Shown here: one piece after another, positions 7,172 through 16,922 of the stretch
How positions within the stretch are numbered: the stretch's first letter is position 1
Layout: every line of letters starts with the position of its first letter
Origin: Betaproteobacteria bacterium
GTDB taxonomy: Bacteria > Pseudomonadota > Gammaproteobacteria > Burkholderiales > SG8-39
Direction of reading: 5' to 3'
Assembly: GCA_005883675.1 (NCBI GenBank)
Contig: VBCM01000101.1
Location: 1-40,948 of the forward strand
Length of the DNA stretch: 40,948 bases
Notes under the pieces: model-generated
Told to the model about the DNA's origin: nothing
The model's input: only the letters and a program-made list of their open reading frames with translations
The model's database searches: none
Program-made: the position numbers and the translations under genes

Positions 7172-8871
7172 GCGCGCCAGGCACCGCTCGACGACTGCCT
7201 GAGATTCCCTGGAACGGCGTACTCGTCAGCGCCACGGTGCTCGCGGGCGTGGTGTCGATCATCTTCATCCTGGACGACACCAAATGGCCGGATCCCGTGT
7301 GGCGCCTGCGCGCTTTTCAGTACTTGCTGCGCGAGCAGGATATTGCGGGCTCGGTCCTCGCCATCGCGATCGCTCTCGCGGCCTGGGTGCTCAGGAAGCG
7401 CAGCCCGACCCTCGACCCCGTTGGCGTCCTCGGGCGCAACCCGTGGGCCACCGCGGTGGTTACGTTCGTGGGCCTGTGCGCCGCGATGCTGACCGTGGCG
7501 CATAACCATGCGCTCAGCGGAGACGAGCATCTTGCCCTGTTTCAGAGCCGAATCTTCGCCGCCGGTCACCTGACGGGACAGTTTCCGCCGGAACTGGTGT
7601 ATCGCCTGATTCCGACAAATTACATCGACCGCTGGCTGATCGCCTCGGGATCGGGGCGTGTGGCCTCCGTTTACTGGCCGGGTTTTTCGCTGATGCTCGT
7701 GCCGTTCACGCTTGCCGGAGTGCCATGGGCCTGCAATCCTCTGCTCGCGTCCCTGTCGCTCGTTCTCATCGCGAAGCTCGCCTCGCGGCTGACTGCGGAC
7801 GCGCGCGCCGGCGGCTGGGCGATGCTGTTCACGCTCGCCTCGCCCGGATTCGTCGGCATGGCGCTTTCGTATTTCTCCATGACCGCGCATCTCTTCCTGA
7901 ACCTGCTATTCGGCTGGCTTCTCCTCGAGCGCAGCACGAGGCGCCTCGTTGCAGCCGGGCTTGTCGGTTCCCTTGCGCTCGTGCAAAGCAACCCGGTGCC
8001 GCACATTCTCTTTGCGCTGCCATGGATCGCGTGGATTGGCCGGCAGCCCGGCGGACGCCGCAGCTTGCTCGTGCTGGGCGTCGGTTACGCGCCTCTCGCG
8101 CTGATTGTCGGATTGGGCTGGTGGCTTTTCTTGCGCGAGCTGCAGGGAAGCGTACCGATGCTGCTCTATCCGCCGGACGGCCAGCCGCTTCATGACCTGG
8201 CGAACCTCGTTTGGTACCTGTCGCTTCAATTCAGGGCCGTTTTCTCCTTTCCGGCGGACGAAACGCTCGCCAAGCGGATCGGTGAGCAGGTGCGCCTCTG
8301 GAGCTGGGCGGTGCCCGGCTTGCCGCTGCTCGCGCTCGCCGGCTGGTGGACTCTGGGTCGGCGCGTGGCCGGGCTGCATCTCTTCGCTCTTTCGCTCACG
8401 AGCACGCTCGTCGGCTATCTCTTCGTCAGCTTCGATCAGGGGTACGGCTGGGGCGCCCGCTATGTCCATTCCGCGTGGGGTGCATTGCCGCTCCTCGCAG
8501 CGGCCGCGATGGTGTGGGCCGAGCGCGGCACGCAAAGTCACGAGCTCAGCAACTACGTCGTGCGCTCGGCAATGTTCAGCCTGGTGTTCGCTACGGCGTT
8601 GCGCCTCTTCCAGATCCATCTCTTCATGCAGGACCAGCTCGCGCTGCGGCCGCCGTTCGAGACAGGCGTGCGGCAAATCGTTTTCATCGCGCCGAATTTC
8701 GATTTCTACACCCCGGACTTCGTGCAGAACGACCCGTTCCTGCGAGCGCCGGTGATCTTCATGATGTCGCGCGGCCGCAACCGCGACTATAGCCAGGTGA
8801 TCGAGCGTCACTTTCCTTCGGCGCGCCTGACCTACGATGGTCCCGAGGGCCAGGTCTGGCGCCTGCCTTAG
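7168..8871 (+). CDS. polytopic GT-C-like glycosyltransferase, putative
   Basis: A 567-residue inner-membrane protein with about ten or more hydrophobic segments. After the third segment it has LSGDEHLALFQSRI, an acidic first-loop motif like the catalytic Asp/Glu of GT39/GT83-type transferases that use lipid-linked sugars. A soluble C-terminal tail of some 70 residues follows the last membrane segment. ATG 7168 overlaps the GT4 stop, so the two are coupled. Its stop codon overlaps the stop of the convergent methyltransferase (8868-8871). Assignment rests on topology and the acidic motif, not on a recognised subfamily. Confidence 0.65.
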   Translation: MSAPGTARRLPEIPWNGVLVSATVLAGVVSIIFILDDTKWPDPVWRLRAFQYLLREQDIAGSVLAIAIALAAWVLRKRSPTLDPVGVLGRNPWATAVVTFVGLCAAMLTVAHNHALSGDEHLALFQSRIFAAGHLTGQFPPELVYRLIPTNYIDRWLIASGSGRVASVYWPGFSLMLVPFTLAGVPWACNPLLASLSLVLIAKLASRLTADARAGGWAMLFTLASPGFVGMALSYFSMTAHLFLNLLFGWLLLERSTRRLVAAGLVGSLALVQSNPVPHILFALPWIAWIGRQPGGRRSLLVLGVGYAPLALIVGLGWWLFLRELQGSVPMLLYPPDGQPLHDLANLVWYLSLQFRAVFSFPADETLAKRIGEQVRLWSWAVPGLPLLALAGWWTLGRRVAGLHLFALSLTSTLVGYLFVSFDQGYGWGARYVHSAWGALPLLAAAAMVWAERGTQSHELSNYVVRSAMFSLVFATALRLFQIHLFMQDQLALRPPFETGVRQIVFIAPNFDFYTPDFVQNDPFLRAPVIFMMSRGRNRDYSQVIERHFPSARLTYDGPEGQVWRLP

Positions 8872-9584
8872 TCAGACGCTTGGTTGGTACGGAAGCAGAT
8901 CTCGAGCCGATTCGGAAAGCACCAATCCCATAAGCCTGTGCGATACGCGGAGACGGGAAGCAGGTCGCCAGTGCAGCCAAGTTCGCGCAACAACGCTTCC
9001 CACTGCGGCTCTCCCAGGTAACTCGCGGAAATCATGGCTCCGCGCGGCGCATTCCCGAGCACATCGAGAAGCCACAGCCGAAATCCATCCAATGGCGCGC
9101 TCGCCAGATGGTCCTTGATCAGCAGAGGCCCGCCACCGGTGACACGCAAGGCTTCGTGCAGCAGACCCGTTCGAACCTCCGGCTTGACGTGGTGAAGCAC
9201 ATTGCAGAACAAGGCGCAGTCAAAGGATTGATCGGCAAAAGGAAGCCGGCACCCGTCGAACCTTACGAAGGGGATGCGCAAATTCGGCAGGGCATCAGGC
9301 GCGATGTCGACGCCCATCACGGACTTACCCGGGAAAAGGCTCGCTATCGTTTCTCCGATCAGGCCGCTGCCCGCCCCGACGTCGAGTACCCGGCATCGGT
9401 CCGCGGGCAGCAAAACGGCCAGATCCTTGATCATTTGCAACTGATAGCGCGGCTCGCGGTAGCGCAACCAGGGATCGCGGTCGGCGAGATGGCGCACGAT
9501 GGCCGCATCTTCGGGCAGCCAGTTTGGGCGCGGGCTGCGCTCGAGCCGACGCAGCCGGGCCGCTGAAGCACTTAGGTGCGCCAC
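8868..9584 (-). CDS. class I SAM-dependent methyltransferase
   Basis: Soluble methyltransferase of about 238 residues. Motif I is VLDVGAGSGLIGE, followed by the acidic strand MGVDIAPDA and FDCALFCNVLHHV, as in the Methyltransf_11 family. GTG 9584 is chosen because it overlaps the end of the upstream GtrA-like gene by 13 bases, in keeping with the tight packing of this operon. A longer frame continues upstream but only as a shadow of that gene. It is the last gene of the minus-strand glycan operon; a sugar or lipid acceptor is likely but unproven. Confidence 0.82.
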   Translation of the reverse strand: MAHLSASAARLRRLERSPRPNWLPEDAAIVRHLADRDPWLRYREPRYQLQMIKDLAVLLPADRCRVLDVGAGSGLIGETIASLFPGKSVMGVDIAPDALPNLRIPFVRFDGCRLPFADQSFDCALFCNVLHHVKPEVRTGLLHEALRVTGGGPLLIKDHLASAPLDGFRLWLLDVLGNAPRGAMISASYLGEPQWEALLRELGCTGDLLPVSAYRTGLWDWCFPNRLEICFRTNQASD

Positions 9585-9970
9585 AACGGACGGCCCACTT
9601 TCAGCGCCCACCGGCCGCCGAGAAAATTGAACATGACGAGCAGCACCGTGACGAGCGGTATGGCGAGCGGCACCGAAAGCCCGCCCAGGTCCACGAACGC
9701 GAACATGCCGGCGATCGATAGCGGCAGGTTTGCGCTGGCGATCAGGGCATAGCGCGCGAACGGCATCCGGCCGCGCTCTGCGTCGGGGAAAGACCAGGTA
9801 CTGTGCAACCAGTAGCCGAAGGCGACGACGATCGCGAAGGAGATGACCGAGGAAACCGCGTAATGCAAACCAAGCCAATAGCCGCCAAGCATGATCGCGT
9901 TGTGCAACAGCGCGCACGCGAGGCCCACGGTAAGGAAGCGGCTGAGGACCATCAGCGGGCGCCTAGACAT
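9572..9970 (-). CDS. GtrA-like membrane protein
   Basis: 132 residues with four predicted transmembrane helices and the GtrA-family ending (FNFLGGRWAL). The family is thought to help move polyprenyl-phosphate-linked sugars across the inner membrane. ATG 9970 gives the normal short N-terminus MSRRPLMVLSRFLTVGL and overlaps the preceding gene by eight bases. A second GtrA domain is fused to the glycosyltransferase at 14658-15749, so the operon encodes two. Confidence 0.82.
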   Translation of the reverse strand: MSRRPLMVLSRFLTVGLACALLHNAIMLGGYWLGLHYAVSSVISFAIVVAFGYWLHSTWSFPDAERGRMPFARYALIASANLPLSIAGMFAFVDLGGLSVPLAIPLVTVLLVMFNFLGGRWALKVGRPLWRT

Positions 9971-10673
9971 CGCGCTTGAACAAGCCCACGTAAACACAGG
10001 CATTGTTCGCAGTGATGTGCGCGGGCGTGACGTGGTCCTCGACCCATGCGCAAACGTTGAGCGCCATGGCAACCGCAGGCAGCATCAAAGGCCCCAGCAG
10101 CGGAATCGTTCGCAGCAAGTGCGCCGCCCCCAGACTGCGAAACACGGTAGTCCAGGCGAGCGGCCCGACCACCGCCTCCATGCGCGCCAGGCGAAAGCCC
10201 TGCGCCTCGACCTCGCGGCGCAGGCCTTCAGCGGTCCAGCGCCGGTAATCGTGCGGATGCGGATGATAGAGCCACGTGCCATGCGTCGAGAGCAGAAGCC
10301 AACCGTCCTTACGCAAGGCACGGCGCGCTTCGCGCAGGTAAGTCGCGAGGTCCCACACATGCTCGAGCACCTGGAAGGAAGCGACCAGGTCGTATTCGCC
10401 GTCGCCGCAATCCAGCGTGCCGTCGGCGCGGATCCTTACTTCGTGCGCTCCGTCGATATCCGCGCCGCGGTAATGCGCGCCCGCGTCGGCAAACCAGCGC
10501 TCGTAGGGCCGGCTGCCGCAGCCAAAATCGAGGATCCGCGCGCCGTGCAGTGCGAGCGCCGGATCGGCGAGCAGGCCGCGGAGCACGCGCGCCATTTCCC
10601 GCATCACCAGCCAGTCGGGCTGCCAGATGTGCGGCGTGGCGCGCGGGTTCTCATGCATATGCGCTAACGGCAT
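9963..10673 (-). CDS. class I SAM-dependent methyltransferase
   Basis: About 236 residues. Motif I is ILDFGCGSRPYERWF, then YRGADIDG and YDLVASFQVLEHVWD, a Methyltransf_11-type core, followed by a hydrophobic C-terminal stretch (GPLMLPAVAMALNVCAWV) that could touch the membrane. Two start codons are close: ATG 10673 overlaps the upstream gene by ten bases, ATG 10658 leaves a five-base gap; neither has a clear ribosome site. It belongs to the overlapping glycan operon. It is distinct from the methyltransferase at 8868-9584, and the two probably act on different positions or acceptors. Confidence 0.8.
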   Translation of the reverse strand: MPLAHMHENPRATPHIWQPDWLVMREMARVLRGLLADPALALHGARILDFGCGSRPYERWFADAGAHYRGADIDGAHEVRIRADGTLDCGDGEYDLVASFQVLEHVWDLATYLREARRALRKDGWLLLSTHGTWLYHPHPHDYRRWTAEGLRREVEAQGFRLARMEAVVGPLAWTTVFRSLGAAHLLRTIPLLGPLMLPAVAMALNVCAWVEDHVTPAHITANNACVYVGLFKRDV

Positions 10674-12577
10674 GCCGGCGGCAGCGCGGCGTTTGCGCGC
10701 GCCCATTCCGAGATGCGTCCCAGCTCGACTTCCCTCGCGAGACGGTAGCGATTCAGAATCACCCGGTCGCCGTAGGCTTCGAGTCGGGCATCGAGCCCTG
10801 CATAGTATCGTGCCCATCCTGATCCCAAAGGCTCGGTCACGGAGGTTTGTCCGCGAAACAGCCGCGCGCAGCTCTTTTCGATCCGATCGAAGAGCAACGA
10901 CGCTTGCCGCTCCCTTTCGATGTCGGCCGGCGCGCGCGGCGCGGCTCGAAGCGCGCAACTCACGACCGAAAGCGGCTCCTGCGACTGCCGATTGCCGGCG
11001 AGCCAGTTTGCCGCTCGCGAAAGCGCATCATCGTCGTCGGACCGCCACGGAATGGCGAAGCAGTCCGACGTGTCGACTCGATAGCCGAGGCGCCGCAGTC
11101 TCGTGTCATAGACGCGCACCTGGTCATCGGCCGGCTTGCCCTCCAGGAGCTCGAGCTGGCGACCCAAGATGCGAACGCGTCCGCGATGGCGTTCCAGCAA
11201 CCCCGCGAGCCTCGGTGAATCGCCGGGAAGACTGTGCTGACCGCGAAAATTGACGAACGAAGAATGCGGATGCAGAAACGGTGCAATGACCGCCATGGGA
11301 AGTATCTCGACCGTCAGGTAAAGCGCGGGCTCTCGCTGCGCGCGCTCGGGTAGCGCGTAGGGCAGCCAATGGCGCGACCAGCGCTCGGCGAGGAACCAAC
11401 GCGTCGGCGAAGCGATAAAGGTCATTGCGACCTGGACCAGGAGGAGCACGGCGAGCGCGACGCGTGCGAAACGCGCCGGCAGCAGCCGCTCCGCCGCTCG
11501 CGCGAGGCACACGCCGGCAAGCAGCAGCACGATCAGGCCGTATCGGCCGTTGGCCGAGCCCGCCAGCCAGAGGGCGAGCGCCAAGGCAAAGAACGTGAGC
11601 ACACGCCAATCGGCGCCGACGAGCGCTCCACTGGGCCGCGCGCCTCGCCTGGCCGCTAGGGCCGCGAGTGCGAGCAGTGTCACGAACAGCGCGGCAAAGC
11701 GAAGATCCGGCGCAAAGTTTTCCGAATAGATGCGCGGGTCGAGCGTCGCCATGCGCAAGGGAAAGGCGATCACGGCGCTCGGGTCCTGTAGCGCGAAGCG
11801 CTCGCCGATCATGTTGAATTGAAGCGCGTCGGGCGAACGGAACCAGGCGTTCATCAGCGGAAACACCGGATTGCCGAACTCGCGCCACAGCAGCGCAAAC
11901 CATGGACCCGCAAGGACGCCGACCGCCAGCGCTGCCGCCGACACGTAGGCGAGGCAGCTGCGCAAACGCGAAGCGCCGGCGAGCCCCGGCATCGCAAGGC
12001 TCAACGGCAGCGCCGCCAGCGCGAAGGTTGCATTGGAGTACTTGAGCGCCGCAGCAGCGCCGAATAGCGCACCGGCCCCCGCCGCACGGCTCGCGGCGTG
12101 CCCGTCCTCGCGCACGAGAAGCAGCAACGCCGCGAGCATCGGCGGCACGAGCAGCGCATCCAAGAAGCTGCCGCCCACCGTCATCCAATACACGCCGGTG
12201 GCCGCGCCCAGCGCTGCGGCAAGGATGGAGAAGGCGCGTCGCTCGCGTATCGGCAGGTGGGCAAACAGCTGCCAGCCGATGAGGTAGAGAAGGCCGATGC
12301 TCACGCTGTGCGCCGCGGCCAGCACGATCGACACCACAACGCTATGCCAGCCGTGCGACACCATCAGGTAAAACGGCAGGTACCCGATGGGGTTGAGGTA
12401 GCTCTGGGCGCTCGCGGCGAAGAAATCCTGCTCGAGCCGCCTGCCCAGCAGCTCGTAAGGCAGGTAATAGTGATAGTTGAGCAGATCCCAGTTGACGTCC
12501 TTGCCGGCGTACACGCTCCACGCCGCGCAAATGACCGCCGGCAGGCCGAACACCACCCAGGGCGACGTGCGCGCCAC
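10664..12577 (-). CDS. polytopic GT-C-like membrane protein, putative glycosyltransferase
   Basis: 637 residues: about a dozen hydrophobic helices to roughly residue 385, then a soluble domain of some 250 residues. An early loop carries KDVNWDLLNYHYYLPY, with acidic and aromatic residues typical of a GT-C catalytic loop, and GSFLDALLVPP and LKYSNATFALA resemble uncharacterised GT-C-like proteins of proteobacterial glycan clusters. It starts at GTG 12577 with AAAGG upstream and lies 11 bases after the DUF2723 gene. No subfamily is recognised and the sugar is unknown. Confidence 0.62.
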   Translation of the reverse strand: MARTSPWVVFGLPAVICAAWSVYAGKDVNWDLLNYHYYLPYELLGRRLEQDFFAASAQSYLNPIGYLPFYLMVSHGWHSVVVSIVLAAAHSVSIGLLYLIGWQLFAHLPIRERRAFSILAAALGAATGVYWMTVGGSFLDALLVPPMLAALLLLVREDGHAASRAAGAGALFGAAAALKYSNATFALAALPLSLAMPGLAGASRLRSCLAYVSAAALAVGVLAGPWFALLWREFGNPVFPLMNAWFRSPDALQFNMIGERFALQDPSAVIAFPLRMATLDPRIYSENFAPDLRFAALFVTLLALAALAARRGARPSGALVGADWRVLTFFALALALWLAGSANGRYGLIVLLLAGVCLARAAERLLPARFARVALAVLLLVQVAMTFIASPTRWFLAERWSRHWLPYALPERAQREPALYLTVEILPMAVIAPFLHPHSSFVNFRGQHSLPGDSPRLAGLLERHRGRVRILGRQLELLEGKPADDQVRVYDTRLRRLGYRVDTSDCFAIPWRSDDDDALSRAANWLAGNRQSQEPLSVVSCALRAAPRAPADIERERQASLLFDRIEKSCARLFRGQTSVTEPLGSGWARYYAGLDARLEAYGDRVILNRYRLAREVELGRISEWARANAALPPACR

Positions 12578-12588
12578 GCGCCTTTCGG

Positions 12589-14658
12589 CTATCCGCTCTT
12601 GCGCGATTTGAGTTGTCTCACGCGCTCCTCGACGGCGCTTGCCGCCTTCTCGTCACCGGCCCTGCGGTACTGATTCTGCAGTTCCTTGAAGGCCGCGTTG
12701 CCCGGTGAGGGCCATACCGACACCGCAGTCTCGAGGTCGCGCGTCGCGCCCGCGCTGTCGCGCACGTTGGCGCGCAGCACCCCGCGGATATAGAAAAAGC
12801 GAGACAGATTTTCCTTGGGGACATCGGCAGGCATCGCTTCCCTCGCCTTCTCCAGGAAGCCGCCAACCACGCCCGCTGCGTACCCCTCCTTATTTGCGAG
12901 CAGGCCTTCCGCGATGCCGAGCGCACCGTAGAAGTCCTTGGCGAGGAAGTCGATCTGCTGCCGGGTGCCCTCGTCCGGCGGATGGGCGCGCGACAGCGTC
13001 CGAGCGAGCAGCATCGCGTAATGACGGCGCAGCTCTCCCTGAATGAAGGCGACCCAGGCGTTGACGTCGTAAGTCCCGAGAATCGACTGCTCGAAGAAGC
13101 GCCCCGCTTCCGCGGGAATGTCAACAGCGACCTGCTCGGCGTCAGTGGACGACTTGTCCACTTCGACAAAAAGCCAGTGGTCGCGCTGCGCATAGCGCGG
13201 ATAGGTATCGAGCGTAAATACCACGGGCTTGGTCTGCTCGTCGATCATCTGGTCGACTACGCGGTGCTGGGTCTCGGCGTCGGTCCGCAGCGGATGAAAC
13301 AGCCGATTGCCGAGAATCATGCCCTTCGGGTCGTAGAGCGTGATGTCGGGACGCTGATTCTCGATCATATGGAAATACGCGATCGGCGCGAGGTCGGGAT
13401 CTCCGGTGGTTATGACAACGGCGTTCGGCGGCAAAGTCTTCAACACCGTCTGCGCGTACTGCGCACCCCAATCGTCGCTGCCGAGGAGATTGATTCGGGC
13501 GCCAACGGCGAAGATCACCGCCAGGACTGCAGCCCCGGCGGCGAGCTCGTGCGCGGGCCGCAGCGCGTAACGCTGTGCCGCCCACGCAAAACCCAGCGCC
13601 ATCCAGAGCGCGCCGATCGCATAAGCCGGCAGTGGATAGACGTGAAACACGTGCGCGCGAAACGAGTCGTAATCGAAGCCTAGGAGTAGCAGCAGCACGA
13701 CCGAGGGCATCAGGAAAGCGACGGTCATAAACGCCGCCACGCGCCGTCCCAGGATGCGCCACTGCACAGCGAATCCGGCCGCGGCGGCGAGCGTGCCGAT
13801 GACGGCGAACTGTCGCAGCAGCTCGCGGCAGAAAAATTCGAAGAACCGCACGTGGTCGAGCCAGCTCGCCGACACCGACTGATCGACACCCGCGTACCCC
13901 GCGCGGCTCAGGAAAAAAAAGATCTCCTGGATGGTTTCCAGGGGACCGTCGAAGCTGATCGGCAATGCCATCCAGGATCGGCGCACCATCCACACATAGG
14001 GCGCGAGGCCGAGAATGACGAGCCAGGAAAGGGCGCCGAAGCGCTGGAGCAGCTCCCGGCGCAGCGGCCAGAGCAGGACGACGAATGCCGGCGCGACGAG
14101 CAGCATCAGCGGATAGTGATTGCTCATGCTCAGGCCGAAAACGAGCGCCATCCACGGGAGTAGCCGGCTGCCGTGGCCGCTCGCAGCGCCCTGAAGGAAC
14201 GGCGGGCAGGCCTGCAGGCCCATGAAGACGAGCGAGAGGAAGAAAAAAGTATTGAGGGTGTAGACCTCGGCGATGATCGCCTGCGACCAGAAGACCGGCG
14301 ACACGCCAAGGGCGAGCGCCGCGAGGTAAGCCGGTAGTCGCCCGCCAACCAGCGCGCGGGCGCACAGCCAGGCGGCACCGCAAGTCAAGGCGCCGAACAT
14401 GGCGCTCGCCAGGTGCACGCGGTAGGCGACAGAGGCGAACGGCAAGTACGTGAAGAGATGGCCGATCAGCGTGAACAGTGGATAGCCAGGCGGATGCTCG
14501 ATGCCGAGAAAATAGCTCGACAGGATGAAAAGGCCGTCATCCTCGAGGGCCACGCTGCGAGGAGCGCTTGCCGCATAGAGCGCAAAGAGCGCCGCGGCGA
14601 CGATGCCGGCCTGCAGCCAATCTGCCCGCTTGGGCCGGAACGGCTCTGCTGAGGTCAT
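12589..14658 (-). CDS. DUF2723 family membrane protein (putative O-mannosyltransferase-like)
   Basis: 689 residues. The first part has the DUF2723 hallmark SSYFLGIEHPPGYPLFTLIGHLF, with an acidic loop before it (LEDDGLFIL). About ten membrane helices follow, then a periplasmic region (VVITTGDPDLAPIAYFH) and a C-terminal helical, TPR-like tail (FFYIRGVLRANVRDSAGATRDLETAV). DUF2723 proteins, related to eukaryotic TMEM260, are considered GT-C glycosyltransferases. ATG 14658 overlaps the TGA of the upstream gene (ATGA), fixing the start; a longer open frame upstream is a shadow. Confidence 0.8.
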   Translation of the reverse strand: MTSAEPFRPKRADWLQAGIVAAALFALYAASAPRSVALEDDGLFILSSYFLGIEHPPGYPLFTLIGHLFTYLPFASVAYRVHLASAMFGALTCGAAWLCARALVGGRLPAYLAALALGVSPVFWSQAIIAEVYTLNTFFFLSLVFMGLQACPPFLQGAASGHGSRLLPWMALVFGLSMSNHYPLMLLVAPAFVVLLWPLRRELLQRFGALSWLVILGLAPYVWMVRRSWMALPISFDGPLETIQEIFFFLSRAGYAGVDQSVSASWLDHVRFFEFFCRELLRQFAVIGTLAAAAGFAVQWRILGRRVAAFMTVAFLMPSVVLLLLLGFDYDSFRAHVFHVYPLPAYAIGALWMALGFAWAAQRYALRPAHELAAGAAVLAVIFAVGARINLLGSDDWGAQYAQTVLKTLPPNAVVITTGDPDLAPIAYFHMIENQRPDITLYDPKGMILGNRLFHPLRTDAETQHRVVDQMIDEQTKPVVFTLDTYPRYAQRDHWLFVEVDKSSTDAEQVAVDIPAEAGRFFEQSILGTYDVNAWVAFIQGELRRHYAMLLARTLSRAHPPDEGTRQQIDFLAKDFYGALGIAEGLLANKEGYAAGVVGGFLEKAREAMPADVPKENLSRFFYIRGVLRANVRDSAGATRDLETAVSVWPSPGNAAFKELQNQYRRAGDEKAASAVEERVRQLKSRKSG

Positions 14659-15749
14659 CAGCGTTTTGCGGCGGTCGAGCCGCCCCAGGTGAAAGAGGCC
14701 GTCATGAAGAAATTCCAGAGGGCGGCGATGACCGCGCCGCCAAGTCCGGCCACCCAGTAGGGCAGCGCCTTCAGGAAGAGCCACTCCGCGATCGCGAGAT
14801 TGATGAGGGCGCCAACGCCGCAGGCGGCGTAGAAGGTGAGCAGGCCGCGCCACATCGCTCGCCCACGCAGCCGCTGGTCGCCGTAGGTGAAGACGTTATT
14901 GAGGAAGAAATTGCTCGTCATGGCGGCCCAGGTGGCGATGCCCTGACTGAGCAGGAAATTCTGCGACATCGCGAAAACCGGCCACAGCACGCACAGATGC
15001 ACGCCGACGCCGGTCACGCCGACGGCCGCAAAGAGGAAGAAGCGCGCTGGCAGCAGTCGCCCCGTGAGGTGATAGAGCAGCAGCATGAAAAATTCCGCGA
15101 CGACGCGCGCGCTGAGCTTACTCTCGCCATACGCGCGGCTTCGCATGCGATAGGGCAGCTCGACGACCCGTATTTCGCCGCGCGCGGCGGCGATCAGATC
15201 GAGCAGGATCTTGAAGCCGCGCCCGTAGAGGTTGCGCACGACCCGATCGAGAAAAGTCCGGTGCACGAGGAAGAATCCGCTCATCGGATCGGTCAGACCT
15301 TTGCACAGGGTCGTGCTCAAGGCGATCGCCAGGCGACTCAGGCGCACTCTTCCCGGGGCGAGCTCGCCCGTGCTGCCGCCCGCCATGTAGCGGCTCGCCA
15401 CGGCGATATCGGCTTGCGCGTGCCGCGCCGCTGCGAGGAGCTGCGGCACCAATCTCTCGTCATGCTGCAGGTCGGCGTCGATCACCACAACGTACGGCGC
15501 GGAGCTTGCCAGCATGCCCTCGATGCACGCCGAAGCAAGCCCGCGCCTGCCGATGCGGTGGAGGCAGCGCACACGGCGGTCCTGCTGCGCGCGTTCGCGG
15601 ACCAGCACTTCGCTGCCGTCGTAGGCGTCATCGACCACGATAATCGTCTCCCAGTCGAGCCCGCCGAGCGCCTGCTCGAGCGCCTGCAGCAGCGCCGGAA
15701 TGTTCTCGCGCTCTCGAAACGCCGGAACCACGACCGACAGCTCAGGCAT
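14658..15749 (-). CDS. GT2 polyprenyl-phosphate glycosyltransferase fused to GtrA domain
   Basis: 363 residues. Residues 1-235 are a dolichol-phosphate-mannose-synthase-type GT2 domain: LSVVVPAFRERENIP, IIVVDDAYDGS, VVVIDADLQHDE (metal-binding DXD-type motif) and DPMSGFFLVHR. Residues about 236-360 are a four-helix GtrA domain. The combination makes a polyprenyl-phosphate sugar and may help flip it for the GT-C-like proteins encoded next to it. ATG 15749 overlaps the upstream GT2 gene by eight bases. Confidence 0.88.
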   Translation of the reverse strand: MPELSVVVPAFRERENIPALLQALEQALGGLDWETIIVVDDAYDGSEVLVRERAQQDRRVRCLHRIGRRGLASACIEGMLASSAPYVVVIDADLQHDERLVPQLLAAARHAQADIAVASRYMAGGSTGELAPGRVRLSRLAIALSTTLCKGLTDPMSGFFLVHRTFLDRVVRNLYGRGFKILLDLIAAARGEIRVVELPYRMRSRAYGESKLSARVVAEFFMLLLYHLTGRLLPARFFLFAAVGVTGVGVHLCVLWPVFAMSQNFLLSQGIATWAAMTSNFFLNNVFTYGDQRLRGRAMWRGLLTFYAACGVGALINLAIAEWLFLKALPYWVAGLGGAVIAALWNFFMTASFTWGGSTAAKR

Positions 15750-16905
15750 TTGCCGCCCTGGTGTCGATGTCCCAGCTGAGCAGGCTCAGCAGGAACGAGG
15801 CGAGCATGATCTCCATTCCGGCCACCATCAGGGCCGCTGCCGGAATCGTGTCACGCATCACCACCCTCGGATCCAATGCGCCGAAGCCGGCTTCGCGCCA
15901 CTGCCAGAAAGCTGCAGCGCTCCAAAGCAGACCGCAAAGCGCTACCGCGAGGCCGAGCAGCAAGCCCCGCTCGAGCGTAAGGATCCTGAGCAATCTGTCC
16001 AGGGACGGTCGGCGCGGCAGCAGTCCTCCGTTTTGCGCCGACACGCGAGCGAACAAGGCAAACAAACAGAGCTGCATGCCGAGGAGCGTTGCGGCCGATG
16101 CGTACAGCATGCTGTGAATATCGAGCCCCGCGCCGAAGAAACGCAGCGGCGCGAAATACAGCGCGGTGGTCAAAGCGATGCCCACGCCAAGCAAGGCAAG
16201 GCCCGGATAGAGGAACAGCCAGCGAGGACTGAAGAGAAGAAGAAACCGAAGATGCCGCCAGCCATCGCGCCAGCTGCGCAGATGCGGCGCTCGTCCACGC
16301 CCGTCCGGGTGCAGGATGACCGGCACTTCGGCGATGCGCCATCCCGCGAGCGATGCCTTCACGACGAGCTCGCTCGCGAACTCCATTCCGGTTGTCCTCA
16401 GGTTAAGCGATGCAAGCGCTTGGCGATCAAAGCCGCGCAGGCCGCAGTGGAAATCGCCCACCTTGGCCCGAAACAACAGCCGGCCGAGGAAGCTCAGCAC
16501 CGGGTTGCCGAGGTAGCGGTGCAGCGAAGGCATGGCGCCTTTGCGGATGCCGCCGCGAAAGCGGTTGCCCATCACCAGCGGATAGCCTTCGCGCAGCTTG
16601 GTTACGAAGGCATCGAGGCGGCTGAAGTCATAGCTGCCATCCGCATCGCCGATGACGACGTAGCGGCCGCGCGCGGCGGCGATGCCTCCTGCCAGCGCCG
16701 CGCCATAGCCGCGCCGCGCGACTTCGACCACACGGGCTCCGGCGCGCTCGGCCACCGCCCGAGAGCCGTCGACCGATCCGTTGTCGGCGACCAGCACTTC
16801 TCCATCAAACCCCGTGCGCTCGAGAAAGCCACGTGCCTTGGCGATGCACTGCGCCAGTGTCGCGGCCTCGTTGAGGCAGGGCATGAGGATCGTCAACTCG
16901 GACAC
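15742..16905 (-). CDS. GT2 glycosyltransferase, DPM/DPG-synthase type, with C-terminal membrane helices
   Basis: 387 residues. The N-terminal GT2 domain shows LTILMPCLNEAATL, EVLVADNGSVDGS, VVIGDADGSYDFSRL (DXD-type) and DFHCGLRGFDR, as in polyprenyl-phosphate-glucose/mannose synthases; about four to five membrane helices follow. GTG 16905 has AAAGGGG a few bases upstream. It is the first gene of the minus-strand glycan operon, yet its start is only about 20 bases after the terminator hairpin of the pilin gene, so either read-through or a promoter overlapping the hairpin must serve it. Confidence 0.86.
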   Translation of the reverse strand: MSELTILMPCLNEAATLAQCIAKARGFLERTGFDGEVLVADNGSVDGSRAVAERAGARVVEVARRGYGAALAGGIAAARGRYVVIGDADGSYDFSRLDAFVTKLREGYPLVMGNRFRGGIRKGAMPSLHRYLGNPVLSFLGRLLFRAKVGDFHCGLRGFDRQALASLNLRTTGMEFASELVVKASLAGWRIAEVPVILHPDGRGRAPHLRSWRDGWRHLRFLLLFSPRWLFLYPGLALLGVGIALTTALYFAPLRFFGAGLDIHSMLYASAATLLGMQLCLFALFARVSAQNGGLLPRRPSLDRLLRILTLERGLLLGLAVALCGLLWSAAAFWQWREAGFGALDPRVVMRDTIPAAALMVAGMEIMLASFLLSLLSWDIDTRAANA

Positions 16906-16922
16906 CCCTTTTGCCCCCCAGC

